This document shows, piece after piece, positions 45,057-53,666 of a stretch of 64,000 nt of DNA (within the stretch, counting starts at the first letter, position 1; every line of letters starts with the position of its first letter). The stretch covers positions 124,001 to 188,000 of the forward strand of contig DATMRW010000008.1 in assembly GCA_035565775.1 (NCBI GenBank). Direction: 5' to 3'. A program made the translations under genes and the position numbers. The stretch comes from PRO6 sp035565775. GTDB lineage: Bacteria; Pseudomonadota; Alphaproteobacteria; Rhizobiales; Xanthobacteraceae. The notes beneath the pieces are model-generated. The model saw only the letters and a list, made by a program, of their open reading frames with translations. It did not search any database and had not been told where the DNA came from.

Positions 45057-45773
45057 ATGAGGATCGCCGCGGCGAAGAGGAGTGCACCCATAACCGACAC
45101 CTCGATTACGCCGACGCGGCGCCAGCTACTGACGACGGCCGTCATTGCGGGCGCAGCTAGCGTCCTGCCGTCGGCGTCGCGTGCTACGCCGCCGGCAGGC
45201 AGCAACATTCGCCCATTCCACATCAACGTTCCGCAAGCGCAGATCGACGATCTGCGCCGACGGCTGGCAGCGGTTCGCTGGCCGGACAAGGAAATCGTTT
45301 CCAACCAATCCCAGGGCGTGCAACTGGCGAAGCTCGAACCGCTCGTTCGCTATTGGGCGACCGACTACAACTGGCGCAAGGCCGAGGCGAAATTGAACGC
45401 CTTGCCGCAGTTCATTACCGAGATCGACGGTCTCGATATCCAGTTCGCCCATATCCGCTCGCGGCACGCGAACGCCATGCCGCTGATCATGGCTCACGGC
45501 TGGCCGGGGTCGATCTTCGAACTCCTGAAGAGGGTCGGCCCCCTCACCGACCCGACCGCTCACGGCGGGCCGGCAGAGGACGCCTTCCATCTCGTGTTAC
45601 CGACCTATCCGGGCTACGGCTTTTCGGGCAAGCCAACGAACGGCGACTGGGCGCCTCCGCATGTCGCGCGCGCCTGGCACGAACTGATGCGGCGACTGGG
45701 ATATACGCACTACGTGGCCCAGGGCGGGCTCTTCAGTCGAGGGATCCGGGCGGCGTTCAAGTCGCTTCGTTGA
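45057..45773 (+). pseudogene. Truncated epoxide hydrolase with Tat signal
   Basis: A twin-arginine leader (PTRRQLLTTAVIAGAASVLPS) precedes an epoxide-hydrolase N-terminal domain (RPFHINVPQAQIDDLRRRL, DYNWRKAEAKLNALPQF) and the oxyanion motif HGWPGS. The frame leaves the family at the nucleophile elbow: after YVAQGG the expected DWG is replaced by a short unrelated tail and a stop. Nucleophile and catalytic His are therefore missing. No ribosome site precedes the ATG used here, so the 5' end is uncertain. Confidence 0.78.
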
Positions 45774-46051
45774 CGAAGGCATGGCTGGGTTACTGCTTGG
45801 ATCGAAATGCCTCGGGCATCAAGCTCGGGGTCTTTGCTATGGCCCGACCGGATCGATAGCGACTTCCGACGACACCTCTAATCGCCCAACGATGGATTAG
45901 CGTTGACCGTTTCTAACAGACCAGGCCGCCTTGCCCAGCAAGGCAACTTGGCAAGACGTCAACGCGCGCGCGATTGTAGGCAAACGAGGAGCGGGCCTAT
46001 ACGGCTGACACTGGGGAGCGAAGCGACCATTATTCTGAGTGGTGAGTAGCT

Positions 46052-46128
46052 TGGCGCGCTCGGAGAGATTCGAACTCCCGGCCCTCGGAATCGAAATCCG
46101 ATGCTCTATCCAGCTGAGCTACGAGCGC
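46052..46128 (-). tRNA. tRNA-Arg(TCG)
   Basis: Minus-strand cloverleaf: acceptor GCGCTCG, D-loop AGCTGGATAGAG, anticodon stem TCGGA/TCCGA with loop TTTCGAT (anticodon TCG), T-arm GGGAGTTCGAATCTCTC, encoded CCA at 46052-46054. Confidence 0.96.
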
Positions 46129-46411
46129 ACGCGCTGCTTATTGCTGAAAATGCGCCGTTTTTCAAGCTAGACGCCGACTTCTGCAGAAGAACGCATGGGG
46201 ACCATGTGACTTCGTAAAGGCCCCTAAGGTCCGGGGGACCCGAAAAGGTCCCGAATTTCTGTACACGACTGGTTCCAGAGCATAAACTCAGGCACCTTGC
46301 CCCGCCCCGTGGCTGTTTTGCAGAATACGGCCCGCCCCGCGGGCACCTTGATCAAGGCTGGTTCACAATACGCACCTGGGGAACGAGGTTTGCGCTTAAG
46401 TGAGCAGATGT

Positions 46412-46750
46412 TCAGCGTGCCTCAATCAGACTGATCAGCGATGTTGCACCGTCTCCAATGTCATCTCCGAAAAGATGCCCATAAGTGACGGGATCATAGT
46501 AACGCATGATCTGCTTCACAAAAATGCGTGTCGGCAGCCCAAGGGCCTTTGCCCACGAGTCGTAACTATCGATCGGAACCTTGCCGCGCCCGGTCTCGAT
46601 TTGAGAAATGTAGGTGTAGTAAAGTACGCCTACCATCTCAGCCATTTCGCGCTGTGAGATGCCGCGTTTCTCGCGGAGCTCTTTCAACCATACGCCCGCC
46701 TCGCGTCGGAGCTCCAGCACTTCAGGCGTCTGTCTAGCGTGGGTGTACAT
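46412..46750 (-). CDS. XRE-family helix-turn-helix regulator
   Basis: 112 residues. The Cro/CI-type HTH is at about residues 23-75: WLKELREKRGISQREMAEMV, followed by the recognition-helix region YYTYISQIETGRGKVP. The C-terminal 40 residues are not a recognised effector domain. It lies downstream of, and in the same direction as, the large surface-protein gene, separated by a strong hairpin, so it is probably transcribed separately. Target unknown. Confidence 0.87.
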   Translation of the reverse strand: MYTHARQTPEVLELRREAGVWLKELREKRGISQREMAEMVGVLYYTYISQIETGRGKVPIDSYDSWAKALGLPTRIFVKQIMRYYDPVTYGHLFGDDIGDGATSLISLIEAR

Positions 46751-46781
46751 TCCAAGCTCCAGGGATTGCTACGTGCCATCC

Positions 46782-46826
46782 GGCACAGGCCCCGCTGCCG
46801 TAGCAGCGGGGAGCTTTTCCTGTGCC
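46782..46826. terminator. Long hairpin between surface-protein gene and XRE gene
   Basis: Outer arms GGCACAGG/CCTGTGCC enclose CCCCGCTGC-CGTA-GCAGCGGGG with a bulged AGCTTTT. Very stable. It probably ends or stabilises the 3-kb upstream message, although a classical T-run is missing on the minus strand. Confidence 0.5.
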
Positions 46827-46868
46827 ACCCGCCCAGGCCAATGAAGGCCGGAGCGGGCGATTGGTAAA

Positions 46869-49868
46869 TCAGACAGTTAGAACGTTGTTGAACATGGTCG
46901 ACGTGCTGAGATCGACCACCCCCGACAGCTTGATGATCACGTCGGTAAACGGGTTATATAAAGGGGAGATAGAGTTATCGACGTAGACATAGGTATCTTC
47001 GCCGTACTCGAACCAGCTCACCTTGGAGTTGGAGGAACCGTTGCCGTGGGCAGCGGCGGTGACGTACTGGAGAAAAGTCGAGTCAGCACCCAGCGTGATT
47101 TTCGTCTCGAAGAACTGAGCATTCCCGTTGTGAACGGCTCCGCTCTGCAGATTGATCTTGTCTGACTTCTCGGCATCCGTAATGGTGAGGAAATCCGTAT
47201 ATGCTCCACGAGCTTCAAGCTTGAAGATGTCAGCTCCCGCGCCGCCAGTGAACACATCAGCGCCGCCGGTGTAAATGAGCAGATCGTCGCCGTCGCCACC
47301 GTTGATGTGGTCATTAGCCGTTGAAGAGCCAGTCAGGATGTCATTTCCTGAACCGCCGGTGATGTAGACGCGTTCGTTAGGAGTTTTGTTGTGAGAAGTA
47401 TAGACTACTGCAAGCTCGGCCGCCTTATCGGCCGGCCCCTGGATGCCGCTGGCGTCGAAAGTGGTGACCCTGGTATTGTGGTTAGAATTGTCGGCGAAGG
47501 TGATGCCAGCATTGCCGCTCACGTTGATCGTCGTGGCCGCATCCGCCTCAAGCTTTACTGTATGCTTGTTGTAGCCACCGCCAGCCGCACTGGTGTCGGT
47601 GTCCGTGCTGGTGATGTTGACGGTTTCGATATGGGGAAGAATGATCGTCCCAGCATTGATCCCCTCCGCTGCCTTGAGGTGCAGGCCGAAGACATCGTTG
47701 GGGTTTGTATTGGCGCCGATCACATTCACCGTCGTGGTTCTGGCAGCATTGGCCTCCAGAACGGTCAGGTCGACGTGAGGCCCGACATTGTTGAAGATCG
47801 TATTCGAGTTAAGATGACCTGTCTCGATACCCTTGAAGCCATAAGCCTCATGCAGTCCGCCAGCAACATTGCCCGAGACACGAAGGTTCTCGAAGTTGGT
47901 GATCGACACGAAGGTCGCAAACGTCGAGCCGTTCAGGTTCAGGACCAGCGTATCGGTGCCGTCGCCGCCATCGATGCTGCCGCCGGGGCCCGGCGCGGCA
48001 TTGATCGTGACCATGTCATCGCCGGCGCCCATCTTGATCGCCTTGGTGGTCGCCCCGTTGATCGAGATCGTGTCGTCGCCGTCGCCGCCGGTGAACTGGA
48101 CGCCGGTGCCCAGATGGGTGCCGAGGGTCACGCCCGCCGTGTTGGTGGAGGTGATCGTCTTGGCTGCGCCCAGATTCTGGCTGCTCAAAACAATCGCCGC
48201 GTCACCGGCGATGTTGACGTCTGTCGCACTGTTCGCAGTCAGAGTATGAATCGTCGACTTCGAACCGGATGAGTCAAGATTGAGGGTCTTGTAGTTGGTG
48301 CCGTGGACGGTGATCGCACCTGTGGTGGTGAGATCGCTGATGTTCAGCGCGAGAGCCGCCACGACCGGCGTGGCCAGCGAGCCGGCAGTGATTCCCAGCA
48401 TCCAGCCGGTGCCGGACAAATTGACCGTGCTCAAAGCGCCTGAGTTGATCGACGAGCCATCGCCGAAACTGTTCAGGGTCACAGTGGAGATCGAGCCCGG
48501 CGCGGTCGCGGAGCCAGCGTTGGCGTCCTTGATAGTCACTCTGCCATTGACAACCCCGATCCTACCGTCCACGCCGTTCTCTTTGCCGACAGCCTCGTCC
48601 TGGGTAACGGTGACATCGGTCGTCGTGGCGCCACCCGTGACCGAAACGTTACCCTGCGAGACCGTGTGATTGATAGTGCCCTTCGTGGCTGCAGCCGCAC
48701 CGGAGGTCTCGGTGACATTGATGGACTGGCCACCGCCATTGACGGTCACGCCGCCGCGCGGAGCACTTGCCACGTTCAAGAAGGCGGCGTTGTGAATGAC
48801 GTCAACGTCGCCAGCGGCGTTGACCACTTCGACCGTTCCGAAGGTCGCGCCATGGGTCGTCACTGAAACATTTTGACCGCCCGTGACCTTTGCGGTGGAG
48901 CTGTCCAGCTTCGCCGAGGTGGCATTCACATCCGTCGTCGCCGCCGCCGTCGCATTGATGCCCGCGCCGGCATTGACGTTGAGATCCGTCGCACCGGTCC
49001 AGGCGGTGGTGTTGGTCGTCACCGAACTGCCGCTGGTCATGTTGATGATCTCGATGTTCTTCACCGAGAGATTGGGAATCGTCGTCGTATTGATGCTGTT
49101 CGTCTGCACGACGTTGAGCGTGTCGATGCCGTCGCCCCCATCGAGGCTGTCAGACGCCGTCAGCGTCGGAAGATGGCCGGGGGCTTCGGTGGCGTTGAAA
49201 ACGTCATCCTTCGCCGTGCCCACAAAGGTGTCGACGCCGGTGGTCAACGTAAAGGTCTCACCAGGATTCGGGTTCTCGTGGATGAATGCATCCGTCAGGT
49301 CCTTCGACTCCTGAACGGTTTCAGGATTGTCGGTGACGTTCTTGACGGCATCCTTGCTCGGCCCCTTCAGGTTGTCATCGAGCACGACGTCGCCGGACGC
49401 ATCGATGTGCGTACCGCCGATGCCTATGCCCGCAAGCTGTTCGGTGAAGTAGGTGCCCGCATCGATCTTGTTCACGATCGTCTCAGCGTCTGCGGGATTG
49501 CCTTCGGGGCCAAAAGCGCCGTTGATCACATCGAGAATGAACTGCCCAATGGCTTGCGGATCGTTACCGCGTGCAAGCAGCTCCTTGGTCCAGTAGGCCT
49601 TGCCTTCAGGATCGGCTTCACGATTGAACAGGTTCATATAAATCTGATCGATGAATGCACTCGGGTTCTCGATCGCAGGAAACTTCAGGTAGGGATACAT
49701 CTCGATAGCTTCAGGCTGAACTGAGAACGAAGCTGCAGCCTCGGCCCAGGAATAATGTCCGCTATTGAGCTGAGTAACCCAGTAATTCACGCCGTCCGGC
49801 TCACCGGCGCGGCCGAAATAGCCGATGTAAAGTGCCTCGACCTGGCTGAAGGGGGTTTGGATCGCCAT
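46869..49868 (-). CDS. Large DUF4214/RTX-type surface or secreted protein
   Basis: 999 residues from the ATG at 49868 (AGGAG six bases upstream). No Sec signal. Two DUF4214-like repeats occupy the N-terminus (VEALYIGYFGRAGEPDG, IDQIYMNLFNREADPEG). A long Thr/Asn/Ala/Gly-rich beta region follows, like bacterial S-layer proteins. Calcium-binding RTX nonapeptides appear near residues 610-660 (GGDGDDTI, GGDGTDTL) and 838-890 (GGSGNDILTG, GGDGDD, GGAGADIF). The C-terminus ends in a hydrophobic FNNVLTV, typical of type I secretion substrates. Probably a cell-surface layer or adhesion protein. No HlyB/HlyD-type exporter adjoins it. Confidence 0.88.
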   Translation of the reverse strand: MAIQTPFSQVEALYIGYFGRAGEPDGVNYWVTQLNSGHYSWAEAAASFSVQPEAIEMYPYLKFPAIENPSAFIDQIYMNLFNREADPEGKAYWTKELLARGNDPQAIGQFILDVINGAFGPEGNPADAETIVNKIDAGTYFTEQLAGIGIGGTHIDASGDVVLDDNLKGPSKDAVKNVTDNPETVQESKDLTDAFIHENPNPGETFTLTTGVDTFVGTAKDDVFNATEAPGHLPTLTASDSLDGGDGIDTLNVVQTNSINTTTIPNLSVKNIEIINMTSGSSVTTNTTAWTGATDLNVNAGAGINATAAATTDVNATSAKLDSSTAKVTGGQNVSVTTHGATFGTVEVVNAAGDVDVIHNAAFLNVASAPRGGVTVNGGGQSINVTETSGAAAATKGTINHTVSQGNVSVTGGATTTDVTVTQDEAVGKENGVDGRIGVVNGRVTIKDANAGSATAPGSISTVTLNSFGDGSSINSGALSTVNLSGTGWMLGITAGSLATPVVAALALNISDLTTTGAITVHGTNYKTLNLDSSGSKSTIHTLTANSATDVNIAGDAAIVLSSQNLGAAKTITSTNTAGVTLGTHLGTGVQFTGGDGDDTISINGATTKAIKMGAGDDMVTINAAPGPGGSIDGGDGTDTLVLNLNGSTFATFVSITNFENLRVSGNVAGGLHEAYGFKGIETGHLNSNTIFNNVGPHVDLTVLEANAARTTTVNVIGANTNPNDVFGLHLKAAEGINAGTIILPHIETVNITSTDTDTSAAGGGYNKHTVKLEADAATTINVSGNAGITFADNSNHNTRVTTFDASGIQGPADKAAELAVVYTSHNKTPNERVYITGGSGNDILTGSSTANDHINGGDGDDLLIYTGGADVFTGGAGADIFKLEARGAYTDFLTITDAEKSDKINLQSGAVHNGNAQFFETKITLGADSTFLQYVTAAAHGNGSSNSKVSWFEYGEDTYVYVDNSISPLYNPFTDVIIKLSGVVDLSTSTMFNNVLTV

Positions 49869-50571
49869 AAAGGGCTCCTGCGGTTCTGAAATAAACTTCG
49901 TTCGCAAACGTCGCCGGCAGAACTACCGGGAACAGGAGCTCAGTAAACTCAATACAGTTCATTCGATATTGGACTATCTGACAGCTTGTAATGAAATGCT
50001 ACTTATGGTTGAATATCTTCAGTCTGAAACTTCCGATTGTATTCAAATTTTCGAGTAGGATTATTCTTACTCGCCTCCGGGGCGTTCCGAGCGGAAACCA
50101 CGCCACGTCATCCAAATGATGCGCATCCGTGTTTTGAGTAGCGAACATTTCGCGAAGATACGCTTGGCGACAGGACCGCAAACAATGCTGCCTTGAATGC
50201 GTAGAGACACCACAGGCCCGACCTCAACGCCCAAGACCAACGCGCTGCGGCATCGATGGGCATAAAAATACCGCTCCTGCCATTTTCCGCATCAGCAGGC
50301 GATGCCGCAGCACAATTCTTGGTTGTAGATCGTCGGAGCAATCGAGCAGCCCAACAGAAATAAGCCGATGGCCGGCGCCTCCGCCGCCGTCGAGACAGCC
50401 CCGCTCAACCGGGATCCATGACGGATTGATCGCCCTCCTCCGCAATTTGCGGCACCGCTCGCCCGCGCGGTCTCTACGAACCTCTAGGTTCGATCAAGTC
50501 GCTGTTGCCGCGCCTCCTACTGCGTGCCCTTCCCGCCGGCATGTGCGGGAATGTGCAAGGGAGGTTACAGA
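49869..50571. other. Gene-free interval between surface-protein gene and Inh pseudogene
   Basis: About 700 bases. The first 180 are AT-rich and should hold the surface-protein promoter. An imperfect hairpin CGAGTAGG/CTTACTCG lies at 50052-50073. Short frames are present but none has a ribosome site with family similarity. Confidence 0.5.
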
Positions 50572-50797
50572 ATGCGGTTTTTTCTCGGGCTTTGCCCGTT
50601 GCTTGCCAGTTGCACGATCGGCAATGCCACCGAACCCTACGTCAACAAGCTGAAAGGCAAATACGCCCTTTGGGAAGATTTTGAAGGCGGCAAGGTTTGC
50701 AAGGTCACCCTCAAGTGCCGAACAGACCATCGGCGGCATCGTGTTCGAGGCGACGCCCGCTATGCCAAACGCACTGCAGATGGCTTGGAGAACCTAA
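50572..50797 (+). pseudogene. Frameshifted Inh/AprI-type protease inhibitor lipoprotein
   Basis: The start follows GGGAGG and encodes a short signal with lipobox (PLLASCTIG) and the Inh domain opening GKYALWEDFEGGKVCKVTL. The frame then shifts near 50717: the expected continuation AEQTIGGIVFEATPAM is found in another frame and ends at a TAA (50795), short of a full domain. Inh proteins inhibit serralysin-type secreted metalloproteases and often accompany type I secretion loci. The gene is probably dead. Confidence 0.7.
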
Positions 50798-50887
50798 CTC
50801 TGGCGCGGAAATAACGCGGGATAGCTGACGCAGCGTGTCACCTTACTCGGAGATCCGTACATATGGCAACGCAACGATTTGTAGGTT

Positions 50888-50921
50888 GCAAAAAACAGGG
50901 CGGCCCCGCAAGGGCCGCCCT
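50888..50921 (-). terminator. Rho-independent terminator after suyB
   Basis: On the minus strand: AGGGCGGCCC, loop TTGCG, GGGCCGCCCT, then GTTTTTTGC; 24 bases after the suyB stop. Confidence 0.92.
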
Positions 50922-50944
50922 CGCCGCTCAAAACGTCGCGACGA

Positions 50945-52225
50945 TCAAGCGCTGCGATAGAGCTTGGTCATGACGAACTCGCGGTGGCCGAGCGATTCAG
51001 CAGCCGTGAGGCGACCGTTTGCTGTGCGCACGATCATGTCAATCAGCGCATCACCCGCCTGCGGGATCGTCATATCACGACGCAGCACGCCGGACACGTC
51101 GACATCGATATGCTCGCCCATCGTCCGCACCGTGCGCGGATTACCCGAGATCTTGATAACCGGTACGATCGGATTGCCGATGACGTTGCCCTGCCCGGTC
51201 GGGAAGGTGTGCACGACATAGCCCGCCGCCGCCATCAGGGTCACGCATTCGGCCGCGGCCGACGAGGTGTCCATGAAGTAAAGCCCCGGCCCCTTCGCCG
51301 GCGCCTCCGCCGGAATCAGCGCATCGATGTACTTGCACTCGTGGCCGATCTTTTCGAGGTTGCCCAGCGCCTTCTCTTCGATCGTAGTCAGACCGCCGGC
51401 AATGTTGCCCTTCGTCGGCTGGCTGTCGGAGAGATCGTCGGTCTTGTGAGCCTCGATCACGTCGTCCTGATAGGCCTTCCACATCTTGTACCACTTCTCC
51501 GCAACTTCCGGCGTCGCTGCGCGCTCCTTGCAGAGATGCTCGGCGCCTGTGATCTCGGACGTCTCGCCGAACACGCCGTAGACACCGTGCGGAATGAGCT
51601 TGTCGTACATGTTGCCGACCGTCGGGCATGACGACAGGCCGGTCGTAGTATCGGACTCGCCGCATTTGGTGGAGATCCACAGCTCGCTGATCGAGCACTC
51701 TTCGCGCGGCAGTTCGGAAGCCCATTGCAGCAGGCGCTTGGCCTGATAGCTCGCCTTGGCGATGGTCGCGATGTCGCCATGCCCTTCGATGCCGAAGCCG
51801 ACGACCGGCTTGCCGGTCTTGGCGATGCCATCCACGACACGGTTGGTCCACTGATCCTCGATGCCGATGACCACCACCGCGGCAACGTTCGGATTGGAGC
51901 CGATGCCGATCAGCGTGCGGAAATGCAGATCAAGATCCTCGCCGAATTGCAACCGGCCATAGGCGTGCGGCAGGGCCAGCGTGCCGTTGACGTTATTCGC
52001 CACCGCTTCGCAGGCGGCATTGGACAGGTCATCCAGCGGCAGGATGGCGACATGGTTGCGGACGCCGACGCGGCCGTTCTCGCGACGCCAGCCCATGAAG
52101 GTCGCATCCGCGTAGTTCTTGGAGGCCAGCTCGGTCGGCGTCGCCGCGCTCACGAACTGGTCGGGCGCGCCGCCGTTGAACGGATTGGCGTCAGTCTCTG
52201 CGTTGATCATCATCTTCTCCGACAT
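50945..52225 (-). CDS. suyB: (2R)-sulfolactate sulfo-lyase, large subunit (SuyB-like, UxaA family)
   Basis: 426 residues from the ATG at 52225 (GAGAGAG upstream), seven bases after suyA. The UxaA/altronate-dehydratase C-terminal fold shows GWRRENGRVGVRNHVAILPL, GIEGHGDIATIAKASYQAKRLL, STKCGESDTTTGLSSCPTVGN and HTFPTGQGNVIGNPIVPVIKI. The conserved cysteines may bind iron. Together with SuyA it removes sulfite from (R)-sulfolactate to give pyruvate. Altronate or galactarate dehydratase is excluded by the neighbours ComC and SlcC and by the separate SuyA-like subunit. Confidence 0.85.
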   Translation of the reverse strand: MSEKMMINAETDANPFNGGAPDQFVSAATPTELASKNYADATFMGWRRENGRVGVRNHVAILPLDDLSNAACEAVANNVNGTLALPHAYGRLQFGEDLDLHFRTLIGIGSNPNVAAVVVIGIEDQWTNRVVDGIAKTGKPVVGFGIEGHGDIATIAKASYQAKRLLQWASELPREECSISELWISTKCGESDTTTGLSSCPTVGNMYDKLIPHGVYGVFGETSEITGAEHLCKERAATPEVAEKWYKMWKAYQDDVIEAHKTDDLSDSQPTKGNIAGGLTTIEEKALGNLEKIGHECKYIDALIPAEAPAKGPGLYFMDTSSAAAECVTLMAAAGYVVHTFPTGQGNVIGNPIVPVIKISGNPRTVRTMGEHIDVDVSGVLRRDMTIPQAGDALIDMIVRTANGRLTAAESLGHREFVMTKLYRSA

Positions 52226-52232
52226 GGCTCTC

Positions 52233-52550
52233 TCACCAGCGCTTCGTTTTGGTGTTGTGAACGTGCACGTGCTCACCCTTCGCCACGTCTTTGATGATCT
52301 TGCCGATGTCCTGACCGTACTTGATTGCGGTATCCCCGGCCTTCAGGTCCGTCAGCGCCACTTTGTGGCCGATCGGAATGTCGTGCTTCACGTGCACTTC
52401 AAAGGTGCTGTCGTTTTCGGTGATCACGCCAAATGCCTTAGTGTTGGCTTTCAGCCCTTCGATCACCGCGACCGCCACGTTGTCCTTCGGACTATGCGCC
52501 AGCACATGCGGGTTGCCAGCATCCGTATTGCTCCGGCCGTTGTCGCTCAT
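52233..52550 (-). CDS. suyA: (2R)-sulfolactate sulfo-lyase, small subunit (SuyA-like, SAF domain)
   Basis: 105 residues with a SAF domain: NVAVAVIEGLKAN, then HVKHDIPIGHKVALTDLKAG and IKYGQDIGKIIKDVAKGEHV, ending in HVHNTKTKRW as in characterised SuyA proteins. In dehydratases of the UxaA group this piece is fused to the large subunit; a separate gene is the sulfo-lyase arrangement. A perfect palindromic operator lies 48 bases upstream. Confidence 0.86.
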   Translation of the reverse strand: MSDNGRSNTDAGNPHVLAHSPKDNVAVAVIEGLKANTKAFGVITENDSTFEVHVKHDIPIGHKVALTDLKAGDTAIKYGQDIGKIIKDVAKGEHVHVHNTKTKRW

Positions 52551-52597
52551 TTCCTTCGCGTCCTCCTGATGTCCTGTTCGGCCCCGTTCAATATCTT

Positions 52598-52615
52598 ATG
52601 TCTTATATAAGACAT
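52598..52615. promoter_or_regulatory. Palindromic operator upstream of suyA
   Basis: ATGTCTTATATAAGACAT is a perfect 18-base palindrome (20 with the flanking T and A), lying between comC and suyA. Related sites occur at 58742 and 59863, in front of the ABC importer and a GntR gene. The GT...AC ends fit GntR-family operators. Confidence 0.75.
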
Positions 52616-52640
52616 ACGACAAATATCTCGTCAATGCGTT

Positions 52641-53663
52641 TCACGGCGCGAGGGCACTGTCAGCGGTGTTTTCCGCAAGAGCAGTAATTTCGGCCAGCAG
52701 AGCGTAATCAACCGCAATCCCTTCGCGCTCCGCTTTCCTGCGCAGCGCGAGGCGCCGCATGCCAGGCAGCCGCGCGCCCTCCTGCGCCTCGATCGACGCG
52801 GCAAGCGCGCCAAAGCGCGCGATCGCATCGGCAGCGAAGGCCCCAGCATCCAAAGCAAGGATCAATTGTCCGGTGCCCGGCGCGTCGCCCGTGGCATCGA
52901 GGAAAGACGACGCTTCCGCCGCAAACCTCGCACCGGTGAGCCCCGCTGCCAGCAACTCCACCATCAAGGCCAGCGCGATGCCTTTCGCATCGCCAAGCGG
53001 CGCCATGGTGCCCCAAAGCGCAGCATCAGGGTCGGTGGTCGGCTTCCCCTCCGCATCCATCGCCCAGCCTTCGGGAATCGACTCGCCACGTTGTTTGGCC
53101 GCCAGAATGTTGCCGCGCGCGACCCGGGACAGCGAAAGATCGACGACGATCGGCTCCTGCCCCGGCAGCGGACAAGCGAACGCAATCGGATTGGTGCCGA
53201 ACACCGCTCGCGAACCGCCCCAAGGCGCCATCGCCGCGGGCGTGTTGGCGAACAAGATCGCCACCAGCCCCTGCTGCGTCAGCGCCTCGACCGGGCGGCC
53301 CGCCGCCCCGCAATGGTGAGAGCGGCGAATGGCAGCGGCGGCCACTCCTTGCGCGCGCGCCACATCCGGAAGCGCCGCAACGGCGGCCTCGAGCGCGGGA
53401 TAAGCAAAGCCATGCGCGGCATCGACCGCAACGAGGGCCGGGCGCGGCCTCGTCACTGCGGGCAATGCATCGCCGACGACCTTGCCCGCCCGGACCTGCG
53501 CCGCATAGCTCGGCACCCGCGACAGACCATGCCCCTTCAGGCCATCGGCTTCGGCACCAACCAAGGCACGGGCAACCGCCGCGGCATTGTTTTCCGCGGT
53601 CCCGCAGGCGATCAGCGCGGCCTTCACTTTGGCCAGAGCTTCCGCAATCGTGACTGTCGGCAT
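52641..53663 (-). CDS. comC: ComC-like (2R)-3-sulfolactate dehydrogenase (LDH2/MDH family)
   Basis: 340 residues of the malate/L-sulfolactate dehydrogenase family with its unusual NAD(P) fold. Conserved blocks: GHGLSRVPSY, AIRRSHHCGAAG (catalytic His), WGGSRAVFGTNPIAFACP and LGDAKGIALALMVE. In the sulfolactate pathway it reduces 3-sulfopyruvate to (R)-sulfolactate, the SuyAB substrate. It is separated from SlcC by three bases. The substrate is assigned from context; a general lactate/malate-type dehydrogenase is the alternative. Confidence 0.83.
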   Translation of the reverse strand: MPTVTIAEALAKVKAALIACGTAENNAAAVARALVGAEADGLKGHGLSRVPSYAAQVRAGKVVGDALPAVTRPRPALVAVDAAHGFAYPALEAAVAALPDVARAQGVAAAAIRRSHHCGAAGRPVEALTQQGLVAILFANTPAAMAPWGGSRAVFGTNPIAFACPLPGQEPIVVDLSLSRVARGNILAAKQRGESIPEGWAMDAEGKPTTDPDAALWGTMAPLGDAKGIALALMVELLAAGLTGARFAAEASSFLDATGDAPGTGQLILALDAGAFAADAIARFGALAASIEAQEGARLPGMRRLALRRKAEREGIAVDYALLAEITALAENTADSALAP

Positions 53664-53666
53664 GGT

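Noticed and set aside
33374..46128. Genomic island inserted at tRNA-Arg
   Set aside because: No integrase, no transposase, and I found no repeated tRNA 3' end at the left side. Decayed genes next to the tRNA are suggestive only.
50945..52225. Altronate/galactarate dehydratase assignment
   Set aside because: The separate SAF-domain subunit with SuyA-type C-terminus and the adjoining sulfolactate dehydrogenases and sulfite exporter fit SuyB better.
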